A stretch of 64,000 bases of DNA, taken from NCBI GenBank assembly GCA_951213105.1, contig OX578145.1, positions 114,228,239-114,292,238 on the forward strand, given 5' to 3'. Shown one piece after another: positions 47,639 through 59,844 of the stretch. The position numbers and the translations under genes are program-made. Position 1 is the first letter of the stretch, and each line of letters starts with the position of its first letter. The notes beneath the pieces were generated by a model. That model was not told where the DNA came from. It searched no databases and saw only the letters and a list, made by a program, of their open reading frames with translations. Source of the DNA: Amaurobius ferox (Eukaryota; Arthropoda; Arachnida; Araneae; Amaurobiidae).

Positions 47639-47686
47639 TTGTCAGATTCTTTAGTTATGGGTTTGTCACAGCTTTTAAAAAATGAT
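47639..47686 (-). CDS. LIG1: LIG1 exon 2: completes the PIP box
   Basis: A 48-nt exon with acceptor ttttcttatttcag and donor GTATGT. With exon 1 it gives MAQKSILSFFKSCDKPITK (residues 1-19), continuing ESDK. The FF pair of the PCNA-interacting peptide is encoded here. Phase 2 in and 2 out. Confidence 0.8.
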
Positions 47687-49063
47687 CTGAAATAAGAAAA
47701 ATATAATTAGCAAAAATATCTAAAACATTGAAAATAGAAAGGAAACTTCGTATTTAAAAATTCTTCTGATTAAGAAATCCTACAACTTAGTTTTAAAAAA
47801 AATGATACTTTGAAGTTCTACCACTCAATACAGTTATACCTCATTATGTCCACAGTCACAAATACACAATAGCAAAAGTGTTCCTCACTGGCACCTATTT
47901 GTGACATGTCCAAAAGCATTGTCTGGCCCATCATCACATACGCCTTACAGTGAAATGAAATGTTTTAATTAAATTTTTAAACGATACAAGATTGGGAATG
48001 ATTAAAATCAAGAGAATAGCGACCTGTGTTTTGACTTGAAAAAGAACACAGATGTATTGATGTAAACAAATCAGAATGAGTTTTTAAATGCCACAGTAAA
48101 GGTTGAAAGGTAAATTGTTTACACAGCTAGCTCTGTTTATTTTACTGTATGGTAGTGAGGCTTAGAACAAGAAACTATAATCTCTCACCATAAAGCAGTA
48201 CCAGTCCTATGTTTTATTCTTTCAGGGAGCATCATTGCATATTGTTAGGGAGCACTAGTATTCCCAGGAAGCACTAGCACTGTGTTAAATTTTTCCAATA
48301 AGTGCCAACATAGTATTATTTCTTCTAAGGCATTTTAGTGAACACTTTTTGTAAATGACTATATACTAAGCATTAATTTTAAACATTTCTTAACTGCTCC
48401 TTTATTATTTCAATCACTTCATTCAAAAGGCCACTCAGAAATTATCAGGCTCTTATACATCCTGAGCCTCCTTCCTTTTTTGATATCAATAACAATACTT
48501 CTTCCTTTATGTCTCTGAAATTTTAACTACCTGTCCCCTAACTGGCAGCCCTGCTTCTATCAATAAAAAGAAACTACTGTGTTCTTTTAAACCATTATAA
48601 ATATAATTAAAAAGTAAATCAGGATATTAAATAAGTTGAACTGGGGATCCAAACAGCGACTTTATCAAATATATACCCTTGTCCAAATATGAAATGCATG
48701 AGAATAACGGGATACCTACATATTTTTGGAAGTTTCATACTATTTTATATTAATTACACTTCATATATTTTTTACATAACCATAAAGAAAATTTTCCCTT
48801 GAAACAATCCATATAAAAAATATTAATTAAGCAATCAGTCTTAAATTAGAGGTTCGAATAAACATATTAATGATCAAAATTTAAGACTACTACATAAAAA
48901 TAAAAGATACAATACAGAAAGATAAAAATATTTATAACATAAAACAAAAATTACTTATCATAATACAGAAAACTTTAAAATAAATGGTAATGTAATAACT
49001 AAAATAAAATTTAAAGCAAAATATCCTAGAACTGTCATTCATAACAGAGATCTTCTCACTTAC
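47687..49063. other. LIG1 intron 1
   Basis: A 1.38-kb AT-rich intron. No repeat or gene was recognised. Confidence 0.6.
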
Positions 49064-49083
49064 AATATGCTTTTTTGAGCCAT
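49064..49083 (-). CDS. LIG1: DNA ligase 1, exon 1 (start) and gene overview
   Basis: LIG1 seals nicks between Okazaki fragments and in repair, with AMP as the activating group, and is held at the fork by PCNA. This 20-nt exon encodes MAQKSI and two bases of Leu, followed by donor GTAAGT; splicing to exon 2 gives QKSILSFF, a canonical PIP box (Q..I/L..FF) at residues 3-10, as at the very N-terminus of vertebrate LIG1. Eleven exons (49083 to 3172) yield 588 residues with every junction in frame, containing DSPVKK (49-54), IPKRKTARK (253-261), FFTPLKK (522-528) and DSPVKR (557-562). All of this is the disordered regulatory region. The DNA-binding, adenylation and OB domains are not in the window, so identity rests on motif order. 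Another PIP-bearing replication protein such as MSH6 is a less likely alternative. Confidence 0.78.
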
Positions 49084-49557
49084 TCTGAAAGGAAAATAAT
49101 TTTCGCTTTCGCAAAGAAGAACTATTATGAATTAACAATTCATTCTGAAAGATACAAAAGTGATTAAAGATCAAAAAAATAATGAATATTTAATATTGCG
49201 CGCGTAAAATAAGCGCTCAAAATGAAATCAAAATCAGGTATACCGGAATGAACTAGAACGACTCATAATTTTGATCATCTATAATTTTTTTTTTTTTTTT
49301 TTAAGTAATAGAGACGATGCTTACTCCTGAATTGATTGTTGTTAATTTTTACAACTTTACTCAAATGCTCAAATTTTCAACAAAAATATGCCGGGGGGAT
49401 TTAAAGATTTGCAGATTTTTATACTTCATTTAAAACGAAAATATGGTATTAGTTTAATAAATTGTATTGAAAGTAGATAAAAGCGTTAGCTATGACTCAT
49501 TTTATAATTGCACGACGATAAATCTTCCAAATTTGTGCGCTGCAAAATAAATTTATT
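49084..49557. promoter_or_regulatory. Candidate bidirectional LIG1-BRAT1 promoter
   Basis: Only 474 bp separate the two divergent start codons. The interval includes the only GC-rich motif nearby, GCGCGCGTAAAA (49198-49209), followed by AAGCGCTC. On the LIG1 strand this reads TTTTACGCGCGC, loosely similar to an E2F site, the usual regulator of S-phase genes. A tttcag just before the LIG1 ATG leaves room for a 5' UTR intron. A long T run lies at 49286-49303. Neither transcription start can be placed from sequence alone. Confidence 0.5.
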
Positions 49558-49741
49558 ATGGCACAAAAATTTTTCGATTTGCTCAACCATGTATTTCATC
49601 TAATGTCAGAAAATAAGCTTAGGAAAGATATTGATGATACACTTTTGGAAAAATTATTAACTTTGATGGAAAAGTGTAAATTCAATCCTTTGGAAAGTGG
49701 TACAATCATAACTCTCGAAAATAATCAAGATATGCATTTTG
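49558..49741 (+). CDS. BRAT1: BRAT1-like protein, exon 1 (start) and overview
   Basis: The exon encodes MAQKFFDLLNHVFHLMSENK through DDTLLEKLLTLMEK to NNQDMHF (61 codons plus one base; donor GGTATTT). Four exons (49558-49741, 53436-53744, 57138-57534, 63671-63769) join in one frame to about 329 residues. DDTLLEKLL, IKSFTIRLLGLVF and SSYYVRKSATSLF correspond in order and spacing to DDTCLEKLL, LSFSLRLAG and SSLFVASAASQLL of vertebrate BRAT1. BRAT1 is a HEAT-like scaffold that works with ATM signalling and with the INTS9/INTS11 endonuclease of Integrator (family knowledge). The similarity is modest, so an unrelated helical-repeat protein remains possible. The rest lies beyond 64000. Confidence 0.62.
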
Positions 49742-52700
49742 GTATTTAGCTTTTTAACATATTTTCCAACAGTTTATATTATATATTTAATTTTTAGTTA
49801 TAAAAGCAATTTTTTGCTTAAAATTAGAAATTTAAAAAGATTAAATAAGTTGTTGGGAAATATACTTTTAAACATCTGTCTGAACAAATGCTGTATTATC
49901 CCTTTTAGCAATTTATACCTTGACAGCAAAAAATGTCATCAAGGCTGTCGGACGGCATCATTCCGTTACGACAAGCATGCCATAATGGAAATGATCAGAA
50001 ATGCATGAAATACAAAATTAATCTTTATTAAATACAATATTAGTAATTTTGATTAAATAAAAGAAGAGCTGTTATATTAACAATTTTATATAGGAATGCT
50101 CATTCTCTGTCAAAGGGCGCAATGTGGTAATAGCCATTTGTGCAACAGTTGTTCCACGTAGCAATTCGAACATGGACCAACTCATGCTATGCTGGCTTAT
50201 GCTCATTTCGTTCGCCCCCTAAAAAATATCACAAAATTCGGCCCCGCTAGCTGTTGGAGGTCTCACGTAGCAACAGGTATTCCTTGGCACATAAAGCACA
50301 GGCTGATGTCCACGCAGGGAACGTAATATGAAAATCAGAAAATTTTAAAAACATTAAAATGACAAAAATATTAAAGAAGTAAATATCAGCAACTTAATTT
50401 TTTAAATGCAATGTAAACCCATTAAATTAAAATTTTAAATTCTTCCCATTTTGCATCTTTCACAATCCATAAAAAATATATAACTAACTGCACAAATGAA
50501 AAATCACTGTACAATTGAAAAATAAAAATCCCATTAACCACCCCTCACCCCACTCTGCCCAAAGTCAGCCTATTGCTCGAAAAACTAAATCCCAGTTTAC
50601 ATGAAAGAATTCTCTGGTACTTTTCAACACCGAAAACAGAAGCCATTTTTCCATAAATGCAAAAAAAAAAAATCAAATCAAAACCACAGTAAATGACTAC
50701 AACCTGATTAGCTTCATCAACGATGGAATACACTTGAAATGAACCATTTCAAATAAAAACCAAATATGCACTATTATGACAATGCGCAAAGGGTTTTCAA
50801 AATGGAATATTCTCCAAATCAAAGTAGGGATTGCCAAAATCTCAACTAATGAAGTATTTTAAATTTCAGATAATTTATTCAGTCAGCAGTGTGAGTGACT
50901 CTTTTATAAAATTGAGAAGATTGTAGTCATAATGTGCAAAAGTATTGTAATTTTGTAGTGAACAAAATAAATATAGTTTGTGACGTTTTCAGAAAATAAA
51001 TTCCACATAGAAAATATAATCTATGTATTAAACTAAATCAAAAATACCAAATACATGCTTTTCAGAAGAAAAAAATTTGCTGATTAGCATAGATAAACTT
51101 GCCATAGAATCATCCAGTGATCATTGGGGGTGAAAAGAAAAGGCAAATATTAAAGATGTCCTATTTATTTTATTTCTCTTGTATTACTGTGATATGTAAT
51201 AGACATATCTGAATTAGCAAAACTTGTTTACATTAACAGCTGATTTGATGGTCTGTCTTCGCCCATACAAAGAAAATGTTGATGCTAATTGAAAAGAAAC
51301 TTCACAAAATTGCAAAAAAAAAACTATAGAGTGATAATTTTGACCTTCATCTGAATAGCATGCTGACTTCAAATCAGCCCATAATGATAAACAAGGAGAT
51401 ACAATCTATATTATGTTTAGTCAAAATTTTCTTGGAATCAACTATACAAAAAAAAAAAAAAAAAAAGAGTACTAGGGATTCGGGTAATTAAATAAGTTAA
51501 AGTATCAGTGTTTATTCAGTAGCAGAGCTAGAAAAATATAATGAACCATGTTTCCTGGATGCTACATGGAAAGAGTTGTCATCAGATTTTTTCTACAAGA
51601 ATTTGTCAGTCTCCATACTTCAGAAATCAAAAGTTGAAAAGAATGTTAGACTTAAGAGTTCCCAACACTCATGTAAAAAAAGATATTTATTTAGAACATC
51701 ACTTCTGCAAATAGTAAGCAGAATTATTTTCAATTGTATTTTACAATATACAAATAAGTGTTTGACAGTAAAATTAAAAGCTCAAAAATAAAATCATTGA
51801 CTATTTCATACGTGATCCATAATTTCACGAAGAAATGTTTTCTCAGATCACTTATTTTAAATGAATACAACTATCTTATCTAAAAAAAAGTTCTTATCTT
51901 TTATTAAATGTTACATATTCTGTGAAAAATTTCTATTTTAAATAAAATTAAAAAAAAAAAATCCCATTGAATTGGCTTAGTAATCAGCTCAAATGTTTCT
52001 AATTCAAGACTGGAGCTTTGCATTCAGATGCTACGAAATAATATATAATAACAGACTTAACATGAGGATCAAATTTTCCAGAATTATTCCTAATATTAAG
52101 TAAATTTGTGATGTATTCCATTAAAATGAAACTTCTATTTTCCTTTTAAAAATCGATTTATTTTGTAAAAAATTAACCATGCAAGGCATAAAAATCTTTT
52201 ATGTACATATTTTTTATCACATTAACTGTATCATTTTATTTTTCTATTTTTCTTTTATTAATTAAGTTACCTAACATTGCCCAGATCCTAAATAGCGTGC
52301 CCCCTACTTAAACAATACAGATACATATAACACCACGCAATTTTCAAATTGCCTGTTTTGAACCAAAATCATTTCCTCCTTTTGTTTCAATCCAAATCCA
52401 TCATGCATAACTATTTGCCATATGCATGCATACAAACATCCACTTTTCCTTATAACAGCACACTGCACACTGCATAACAACCATTAAAATGGGAAAATAT
52501 AGACTTTTCTGCAATATTAAAAATCAAAATTTTTATAGTTTTGGTTGAAAATTAACAGAAATTAAAAAAATAGAATAATTAAAAAAAAATTATTAAAATA
52601 AAAATATATATGCCCATACCTTTTCCAAACTTCTTTTTTCAGATGCAGCGAAATAAGTATCAAATAACATAAAAAAATTCATATTTCAGTGTATTTAAAA

Positions 52701-53435
52701 TAAAATAAATATGAAGGAATTGTCCTGCATATTTGGTTCAAAAATCATTAGAAACAATGTTCTTTGATTTTTACAATGATGTTGCAATGGAAACTCTGTG
52801 ATAATATTTTTGATTCCCAAGGAACCAAATTGCTCAAAATCAGGCTTCAACATAAAATAACTAAAAAACTAATTCAAATTTTAAAAAAAATTCATGGAGG
52901 TATATTGTACCTGAAGATCAGTTAACTCATTACTGAATTTCATGGCTGTCCAAAGCTTAAATTTTCAATTGTAGACAACATACACACAGACAGGCAAACA
53001 TCTTCTGTTATTAAGATTTAAGTTAATTATAAATATTTAGTTTATTTTGTTAAGTAATGATTTTTAGTTTTAAGTTCAGATAAGCACAAGAAGTTTTAAG
53101 TGTTCCATAAATATACATTAATTTAAAAAAAGTTCTTTGACTAAAAAGTCTGGGAATCATCAGTGTATGCAAACGTGCATGAGTGTTTAGAAATGCAGCG
53201 AACTAAGTCTCACACACTCAACTCAGTGATTGACAGAACTCATAATTTCCTTCTGGTAGTTTAGAGACTACCACCACTTTTATTTTAATATAGGTACTAC
53301 CTTAAAAATAAACATCTAATAATAATGCATATATTCTTCCTATGATATATGAATCAATCATAATTAAATATATTTGGTAAAAGTTTTGCAATTTTATATA
53401 ATTAAAATATTAAAAATTAATTTTTTTCTTTTTAG
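49742..53435. other. BRAT1 intron 1
   Basis: A 3.7-kb intron. A stretch with higher GC (about 50095-50330) and the phrase aactctgtgataat...aacataaaataactaaaaaac at 52790-52875, shared with 9437-9525, are repeat-derived. No element ends or transposase were recognised. Several A/T homopolymers are present. Confidence 0.55.
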
Positions 53436-53744
53436 ATTTCATTGAAGAACTTGTGAAAAGAACTGAAGTATTGAATTTGATTGAGAAAGTTTTATCCTCA
53501 GTGGCTGAACAGGATAAAAGCTATTATATTTCAATCAAAAGTTTTACTATTAGACTCCTTGGTTTGGTTTTTGACAGCTTCAAAGAACATTTTTCTCTTC
53601 AGTATTTAATTGATTTATCATTGTTTAAGGATAAAAATAATAAAGTTATTACTGTTCATATCCCATCAATTCAAGATGCCCTTCTTTTCTGCTTATCATG
53701 CATTATAAAGAAGTTTACAGGTGCTTTGTGGTTCATAAATGAAA
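53436..53744 (+). CDS. BRAT1: BRAT1-like exon 2
   Basis: A 309-nt exon with acceptor tttttttctttttag and donor GTGAGC, phase 1 in and out. It encodes FIEELVKRTEVLNLIEKVLS through FTIRLLGLVFDSFKEHFSLQ and PSIQDALLFCLSCIIKKFTG to WFINE (about residues 62-164). The pattern of amphipathic helices fits HEAT-type repeats. It is a match in order to the LLSHVL...LAGTF segment of vertebrate BRAT1. Confidence 0.65.
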
Positions 53745-53798
53745 GTGAGCATTTTGTAAATTTTATTTGGTTTATTTTCATTTTCTAAATCTATAATA

Positions 53799-55193
53799 CA
53801 CTCTTTTGCAAATAAATATATGCACCCATAAGAAATTGACCTATAGCCATGAAACTTGGTATGTGTACTACGTATTGTTGAAAAGATATGCAAATAATTA
53901 GAATTTGAGAGCAAAAAATATTTTATTAAAAAATGGTGGCAACAAGAAGATGACATTTTAGCAAGTGGTAAATCCACCCCTGGCAGCTATACAAGTTGAT
54001 ATTCAGTGTGGCATAGTTATTTAAGTTGCTTATGTCCCTCTGAAGATTCTACAATAAATGTTGCAACTGGTCAGTTAATTCATAGTATTCTGAGATGGTT
54101 GCAATTGCCTTCCCACCATGTCCCAGGTGTGTTCTATTAGTGATAGTTCTGAGAGCCTGGATGGCCATAAAAGGATATTAAATCTTCAAAGACATTGTTA
54201 AGAATGTCATGCAGTATGTGGTCGAGCATTGTCTTGTTGGTAAATGAAACCTAGATGGCTTGACAGCATAGGCAGGAAAATTGGTTTTAGAATATTGTTG
54301 ACATACACGCAAGTCATCAGAATTGGTTTGCAGTGCAACTAGAGAGGTTTGGCTGTCCTACGAGATGTCTCCACAGACCATCACACCACATGTGATGGCT
54401 GTATGCCACTTGACAACAAATACAGAATTGTAACACTGGCCAGTCCTCCTTCATACACATGTGATGATAATCAACATTGAGAGAAAAGTGGGATTCGTTG
54501 CTAAAGAAAACATGTCTCCAATCGGACACTGTCCAGGCTCACCAAGCTTAGCACTAATCAAGACGGATCTGCCTATGTAAAGGGCTCAGTGATAGGTGTC
54601 TTAATAGGCGTCAACATCTAATCCCACCTTCTGCCAGTCGTCTCTGAATAGTATCCCTTGATACAGGATGAATGGAGGATAGCAAATGCCTTCCTTCGAT
54701 TGGTTGATAGTGATGCCATTGGTGTGAATGCCTCTCCTCTCCTGACTGCATGATCCTCTGGAGCAATTGTATGTCTGAGGCATCCTGAGCCTCTGCAACA
54801 ATTACATATGCCTTTTCTGACCCACTGTAGCTAGCACCGAGCAACTACCATATTGCTCCAACAAAGGTGGTGATTGCTGTGCCTGTTGGACCAACCAGCT
54901 TAAGTCTACAATGTGACCTTTCTCCAATCCAACAATTGTTTGTAGCACATCTTTATACACAACTTGCAGTATCAAAGCAGAAAATCCAATTCCGAATGCC
55001 CATGAGTGAGAACACTGGTCATTTTAAATGCTGCATGATATACGATTCTCATGCACATTGTATGAGCCTTATAACATCATTGGCGTTGACAGTTTGATTA
55101 TTTGCATAACTCTTAAAACGACATTTGCATGCCGAGTTTCATGGCTGTAGCTCAATTTTTTATGGGTGCATATATTTATTTTCCAACAAAGTG
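53799..55193 (-). mobile_element. Tc1-like element with about 105-bp TIRs, dead transposase
   Basis: Ends are CACT(C/T)TNTTGNAAATAAAT, and imperfect inverted repeats extend about 105 bp inward (aaatatatgcacccata, agccatgaaact, atgcaaataat). It is flanked by TA (53797-53798, 55194-55195). On the minus strand fragments of a Tc1 transposase are seen: HQWHHYQPIEGRHLLSSIHP then SRDTIQRRLAEGG (DNA-binding region), and FFSNESHFSLNVD where Tc1 has SDESRF, so the first catalytic Asp is Asn. Stops and frameshifts break the frame. It lies antisense to BRAT1. Confidence 0.88.
54317..54844 (-). pseudogene. Tc1-like transposase remnant
   Basis: Open segments 54611-54844 and 54317-54529 contain the helix-turn-helix and the first catalytic region named in the element entry; the first catalytic Asp is replaced by Asn (FSNESHF). 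The central and C-terminal catalytic motifs are not recognisable in frame. Confidence 0.8.
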
Positions 55194-57137
55194 TATAAAC
55201 CCTCATACTGTTTAAAAGTTTTCATTTTAGAATTGTTTAAAATGCAATTTATTTTTAATTCAAAAATAGTTTTAAAATAATTTGTACTTTTTGCATATGT
55301 AAAATTACAACTATATCTGTCCAAACTCCAAATGCTTTTGCTAGCTCTGTTTTTTTAATAAAATATTCTAATTTTATGAAACGGTTAAAAGAATGGTGAA
55401 AATCTCTAATAAATTCTCAAGTAAAGTTTATCATATTGTTGTTTGATAGGATGTTATACTAGGTGCATTTATAATAAACTAGAAAATGTACCCAGTGTTT
55501 CTCGGAGTTTAAAACGAGCAGTCATGGCTTAGCTGTGTGTACATCCACACAATAGTTTTTTATTTTATTTTTGTTATAAGCAAGTGTATTGTTAAAATGT
55601 TATTTGGTTTTCAGGAATTAGCTGTGAGTTCCAGTGTTGTATTTATCAGTTTGCATTTTAAATACCGAGCAGTGTCGGGTACATTTTCTAGTTAATAATA
55701 AAAAAATCAAACCACAATGTCTTCAAATAACACATCAAGTTTCAGCAATTAATGAATCTAAAGTGATAGAGTCTCAGGAACAATTTTATTTTAAATCATG
55801 AAGATTGTGATTCAATGTTCCTATATCTGAATTTTCATTGCTACTTTGTAGTTGTATGTTTAGGAACATGAATATAGATCGCAGCACCAGCACCATAAGA
55901 TGGCAGCTCATAAGAGTCAACATTTAAAAAAATTAAAGTAACTAAATTAAATCAAATTTTTAAAAAATCTTGCCAAGGTGTATCGATCTGAGTCCTGAAG
56001 TACCTGTGTACCAAATTTCATGTCCATACAACATTTAGATTTTTTGCTACAGATAGACATCTTCCTTTATAAATAAGCTCTTCATAATATCATGCATTTT
56101 TTCTTTTTTCTCAATTTTAAACTACGTGAATTCCATGAATTGGTCATAAAATAAAGATTTAGATACAATAAAAGAAGAATAAACTCATAAGAAATGTATA
56201 TTCTGGTATTGACACATTCAAAATCTCACTGATTAATCGCCAAATGCATTGATGCTGTGAAATGTTAGTAATTTTAATTTTAAAAAGCATTTTTGTTTTT
56301 ATATATTTTAAATTTTGAAATATGTTTTCTTATTTGAAATGAATTTTGATGTGTGTTTTCTTACTTTTAATAATAAATATTGAAATATGCTTGTATAAAA
56401 ACTTGAAATTGTTTTTTATTTTCAATATTGTTGGCATGTTTTTATGTAAACAGATGATATCAAATTAAGAAAGCGATGTGTAGCAAAATTAGTGAGTAAA
56501 TATCTATTTGGGCATTAAGTATTTTTTTAGTCTGTAGAATGCTTAAGTACCGTTTAATTTATCACATATTTTAGTCTTTATATTTTGTATATATCATTTA
56601 TTTTAGAATATTGATGACCTTCATGCAAAATCTTTTTTTTAAACTAATTCTTTATGAAATGTCCATTTTTACAAAAAAAGTAATATGTCTCATGCATGTA
56701 TGCAGATTAGTTAAATTCTATGTATAATTCACGTATAACATTAAGTCACTGTGCATTATGTCATTATTAAACATCAAATGAATTTTTTGTTGTACAGCTG
56801 GCTTATTTTTAGTTGCATCACCTCATATTTACCTAGCACTAGTTTCTTTAACTTTGTTTTTATTTTAAAAATGTCTTTCCCATGCTTTGACTTGTGTTTG
56901 CACCAGTACCAAATTTGGTTCCATTTCAGTCACTGTTTTATTCCTGCAAATAACTCTGAAGAGGGATGCTTTAATTATAGCTTATAAAACTTTACTTTTA
57001 AAATATTTTATTCTTCTGAAGCATTTTTTCTTTAGGAAGTCTATATTTAATACCTTCCTTAATTATTTATTATTTAAAAAATTATTGTTTTTGTGTACTA
57101 TTTTATTTTATTTATTTTGCAACATTTTGTTTTACAG

Positions 57138-57534
57138 ATCTGGAGGAGTTTGTGTTTTCAAGCTTCAATTCTTCCAGCTATTATGTTAGGAAGTCAGCAA
57201 CTAGCCTTTTCATTAATTTTATTTCACAATGGGCATTTCTTCACAAATCTGAGCTCCAAAGTAAACCCGAAGAGCTTAATTTGGAAAAATATATTAAAAG
57301 AATTATGGTCTACATAATTAAACATATTCATTTTTATGCAAATTCAAAGGAAATAATTTTTGCTGAATGTTGTATTTTTATCACTAAAGAGTTACTTAAA
57401 ATCGATCATATTGAAATCATAATGGGTGATTATTTTAATTTTGCTAAAAATATATCAGAATGTTTCTTATCTTTACCAGAAGAGAAAGGATTCAATGATA
57501 AACTTATTGATCTTTTTCTTGCAATTCATTTTAA
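57138..57534 (+). CDS. BRAT1: BRAT1-like exon 3
   Basis: A 397-nt exon with acceptor cattttgttttacag and donor GTGAGT, phase 1 in and 2 out. It encodes NLEEFVFSSFNSSSYYVRKS (with the junction codon) then ATSLFINFISQWAFLHK, YIKRIMVYIIKHIHFYANSK and CFLSLPEEKGFNDKLIDLFL to AIHFK. Helix-rich with leucine/isoleucine spacing of HEAT repeats; parallels the region around residues 165-230 of vertebrate BRAT1. Confidence 0.65.
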
Positions 57535-58268
57535 GTGAGTTTTTCTTTATATTTTCATTTTTGTTTTTAATCTTGTGTTAACATATAAATATTTTTACTA
57601 GTTGAACATCTTGAAAGACGTAAGTTCATGTGATCTGAGAATTTTACCATCCCAAACAGTTTTTACTTTCTCTCACTTATTTCTCAAAAAATTTTAATTT
57701 AGTATTTTGACAGTAAATCATATTTTAAGACCTAACCAGTTTCAGGAAGATGTCTGTGTGTGTTAGTATGGAGACAATAACTTAAAAATGAATGCACCCA
57801 CCACTATAAAATTTCATGTCTGTCTTTGTATCACAAATAAAACTACTCCTTGTGAGAATGTTCTATGCCTGCTTTCTTTAAGGAAGTATATATATTGTCA
57901 TTGTATATTTGTGAGGCATAGATAGACACGATAACTCAAAAACACAAAATGAAATTCAAAATTTTCATAGCAATTTTTCTGTGAAGAATAATGTTACAGA
58001 GGAATGGTGTGAAATTCATTTTTGACTTCAGAAACATATGAGTTTCTTTCTTCAGTACAAATAAGCCTTTGCTGAATTGCCAAAGGGATTTTTTTCCTTT
58101 GGTGTTCAGCTCATTGTTCATTTGTACTGAAGAAAAAAGCCTAGGATTTTCTAAAATGATAATGAGCTTTTATCATTTTATTTGTGCAGAAATTTACATT
58201 GTGATTTCTTTATTCAATTTTTATATGTCTGCTTTTGTTAAAGAAGTATGAGGGATGAAAGAGACACT

Positions 58269-58418
58269 AGCATTTATTTCTTAAATTAAACCATTATATT
58301 ATTCGCTTAGATCTCAACAGATAGCATAAGGTGTTGCTTTTCTATCATTGTCTCAACCATAGCTATCTGTTGAGCCCTAGGTGAATAATATAATGGTTTA
58401 ATTTAAGAAATAAATGCT
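58269..58418. repeat. Short foldback (MITE-like) hairpin
   Basis: Arms 58269-58324 and 58363-58418 are inverted copies: agcatttatttcttaaatta, accattatattattc and tcaacagatag. The loop is 38 bp. No coding capacity. Confidence 0.88.
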
Positions 58419-59844
58419 CGTTTTCCTTTCAACCCTTTTCTCTCCTATATCACTCGTATTAGCATATTGCAGTGTTTCGTAAATTTAAATTGATGTGCAG
58501 TGTTCAAAATGAGGATACACTAAATATGGGGTATTCAAACTGATAAAATATTCTGTAGTTTATACTTTTTGAAATCGAAATTATAAAGATTTCTCCTAAA
58601 GTTCCTTTTAATAAAATTTCTACCGTGAACTCTGTTGCAAGTTGAATTTCAAGAGATGTTAAGAGATAAGGTGCATTTCCTAACTTAGAATTGTGAACTG
58701 CTATTGTTGGGGTATATTTGTACTTGGTTACAATCACACTATAAATATGCAATGCATGTATATTACATATTTTAAGATCTAAGAGTATATTAGTTTGTTA
58801 TGCTATGCAAAAGTACAATATAGTTAGTTCACTTAAAAATAATAACAATGAAAAAGTACAATATTATTCACTTGTTTTAAAATAGCATAATTGTTTAAAG
58901 ATTTTGCTTTAAATTAATGATATTTCAAATACTTTATAAACTTCCACTCATTTATTATATTGAACATTGTTATACATTGTTATACAGTGATTTTAATTCT
59001 GCTTCCATCACTTCAAACTGATCCAAATCACTATACCTGCTCCAAACTGCTCCTAAACTAGAATTTTTCTGAAATTTGCTGTAACCCTGCTCTAAAATAT
59101 AAAATTTAGAATTGACAGTTATCAGTAAAGAATATTTCTCTTTATTTACTCAGATTAAAAAAAAATTATCTTAGATGACATATTTCATGATTGATATTGT
59201 AATTTTTCTTTTCTTCATGATTAGAAAATAAGAATTTTATGTGCATTCCAAAGTATTAATCAATTGTAATTCTATTTAATATTGAATTGTTTTAATGAGT
59301 CTATGCTATGTACATTAGGACAGATTTACTAATAAGCAAACTAAGTAGCCGTTTAGGACCCTTACTTCAAATAGCGCTCCCAAATTTCACAATATTCTTT
59401 TCAATTTGAAAGTATTCCAAATTTTTGCTTAATTATGTGAATAATTTGTTTTTCTTTATTTTTAGAAATAAAGTGCAGGAATACAGAGATAGTTAAAATG
59501 TAAAAGCAATTTCGGCTTACAAGGCCTCCAGAAAGTGTTAGTGGGAATTCTATTGTTAATTGTTAAAAGAAAATACTGAAATTTGAAGGTGCTAGACTGC
59601 CATGTCAGAGTGCTGCTATCAAAGACAGTGCTAGATTAAAGTTTTTGATGGGTCCTGGACTCTAAAATTAAAGGCCGCATATAAAGTCTATCTGGTAACA
59701 ATTGGCCTCATTCTGGAAGAAGCCTACATTGTCAGACCCAACCCTGAGCTCCAACGCATGCAGTCTCTTGTGTGAAAAAAATTTACAGAAGCCATAACTA
59801 TGTTTCTCTAGATATAGGAATTTGTTTTCCGAATTTACATTAAA

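Larger units (their letters stand above)
53745..57137. other. BRAT1 intron 2
   Basis: A 3.4-kb intron. It contains a complete but dead Tc1-like element (53799-55193). Elsewhere there are only repeat-like phrases, for example ctgtgtaccaaatttcatgt near 56000. No further exon was recognised. Confidence 0.6.
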
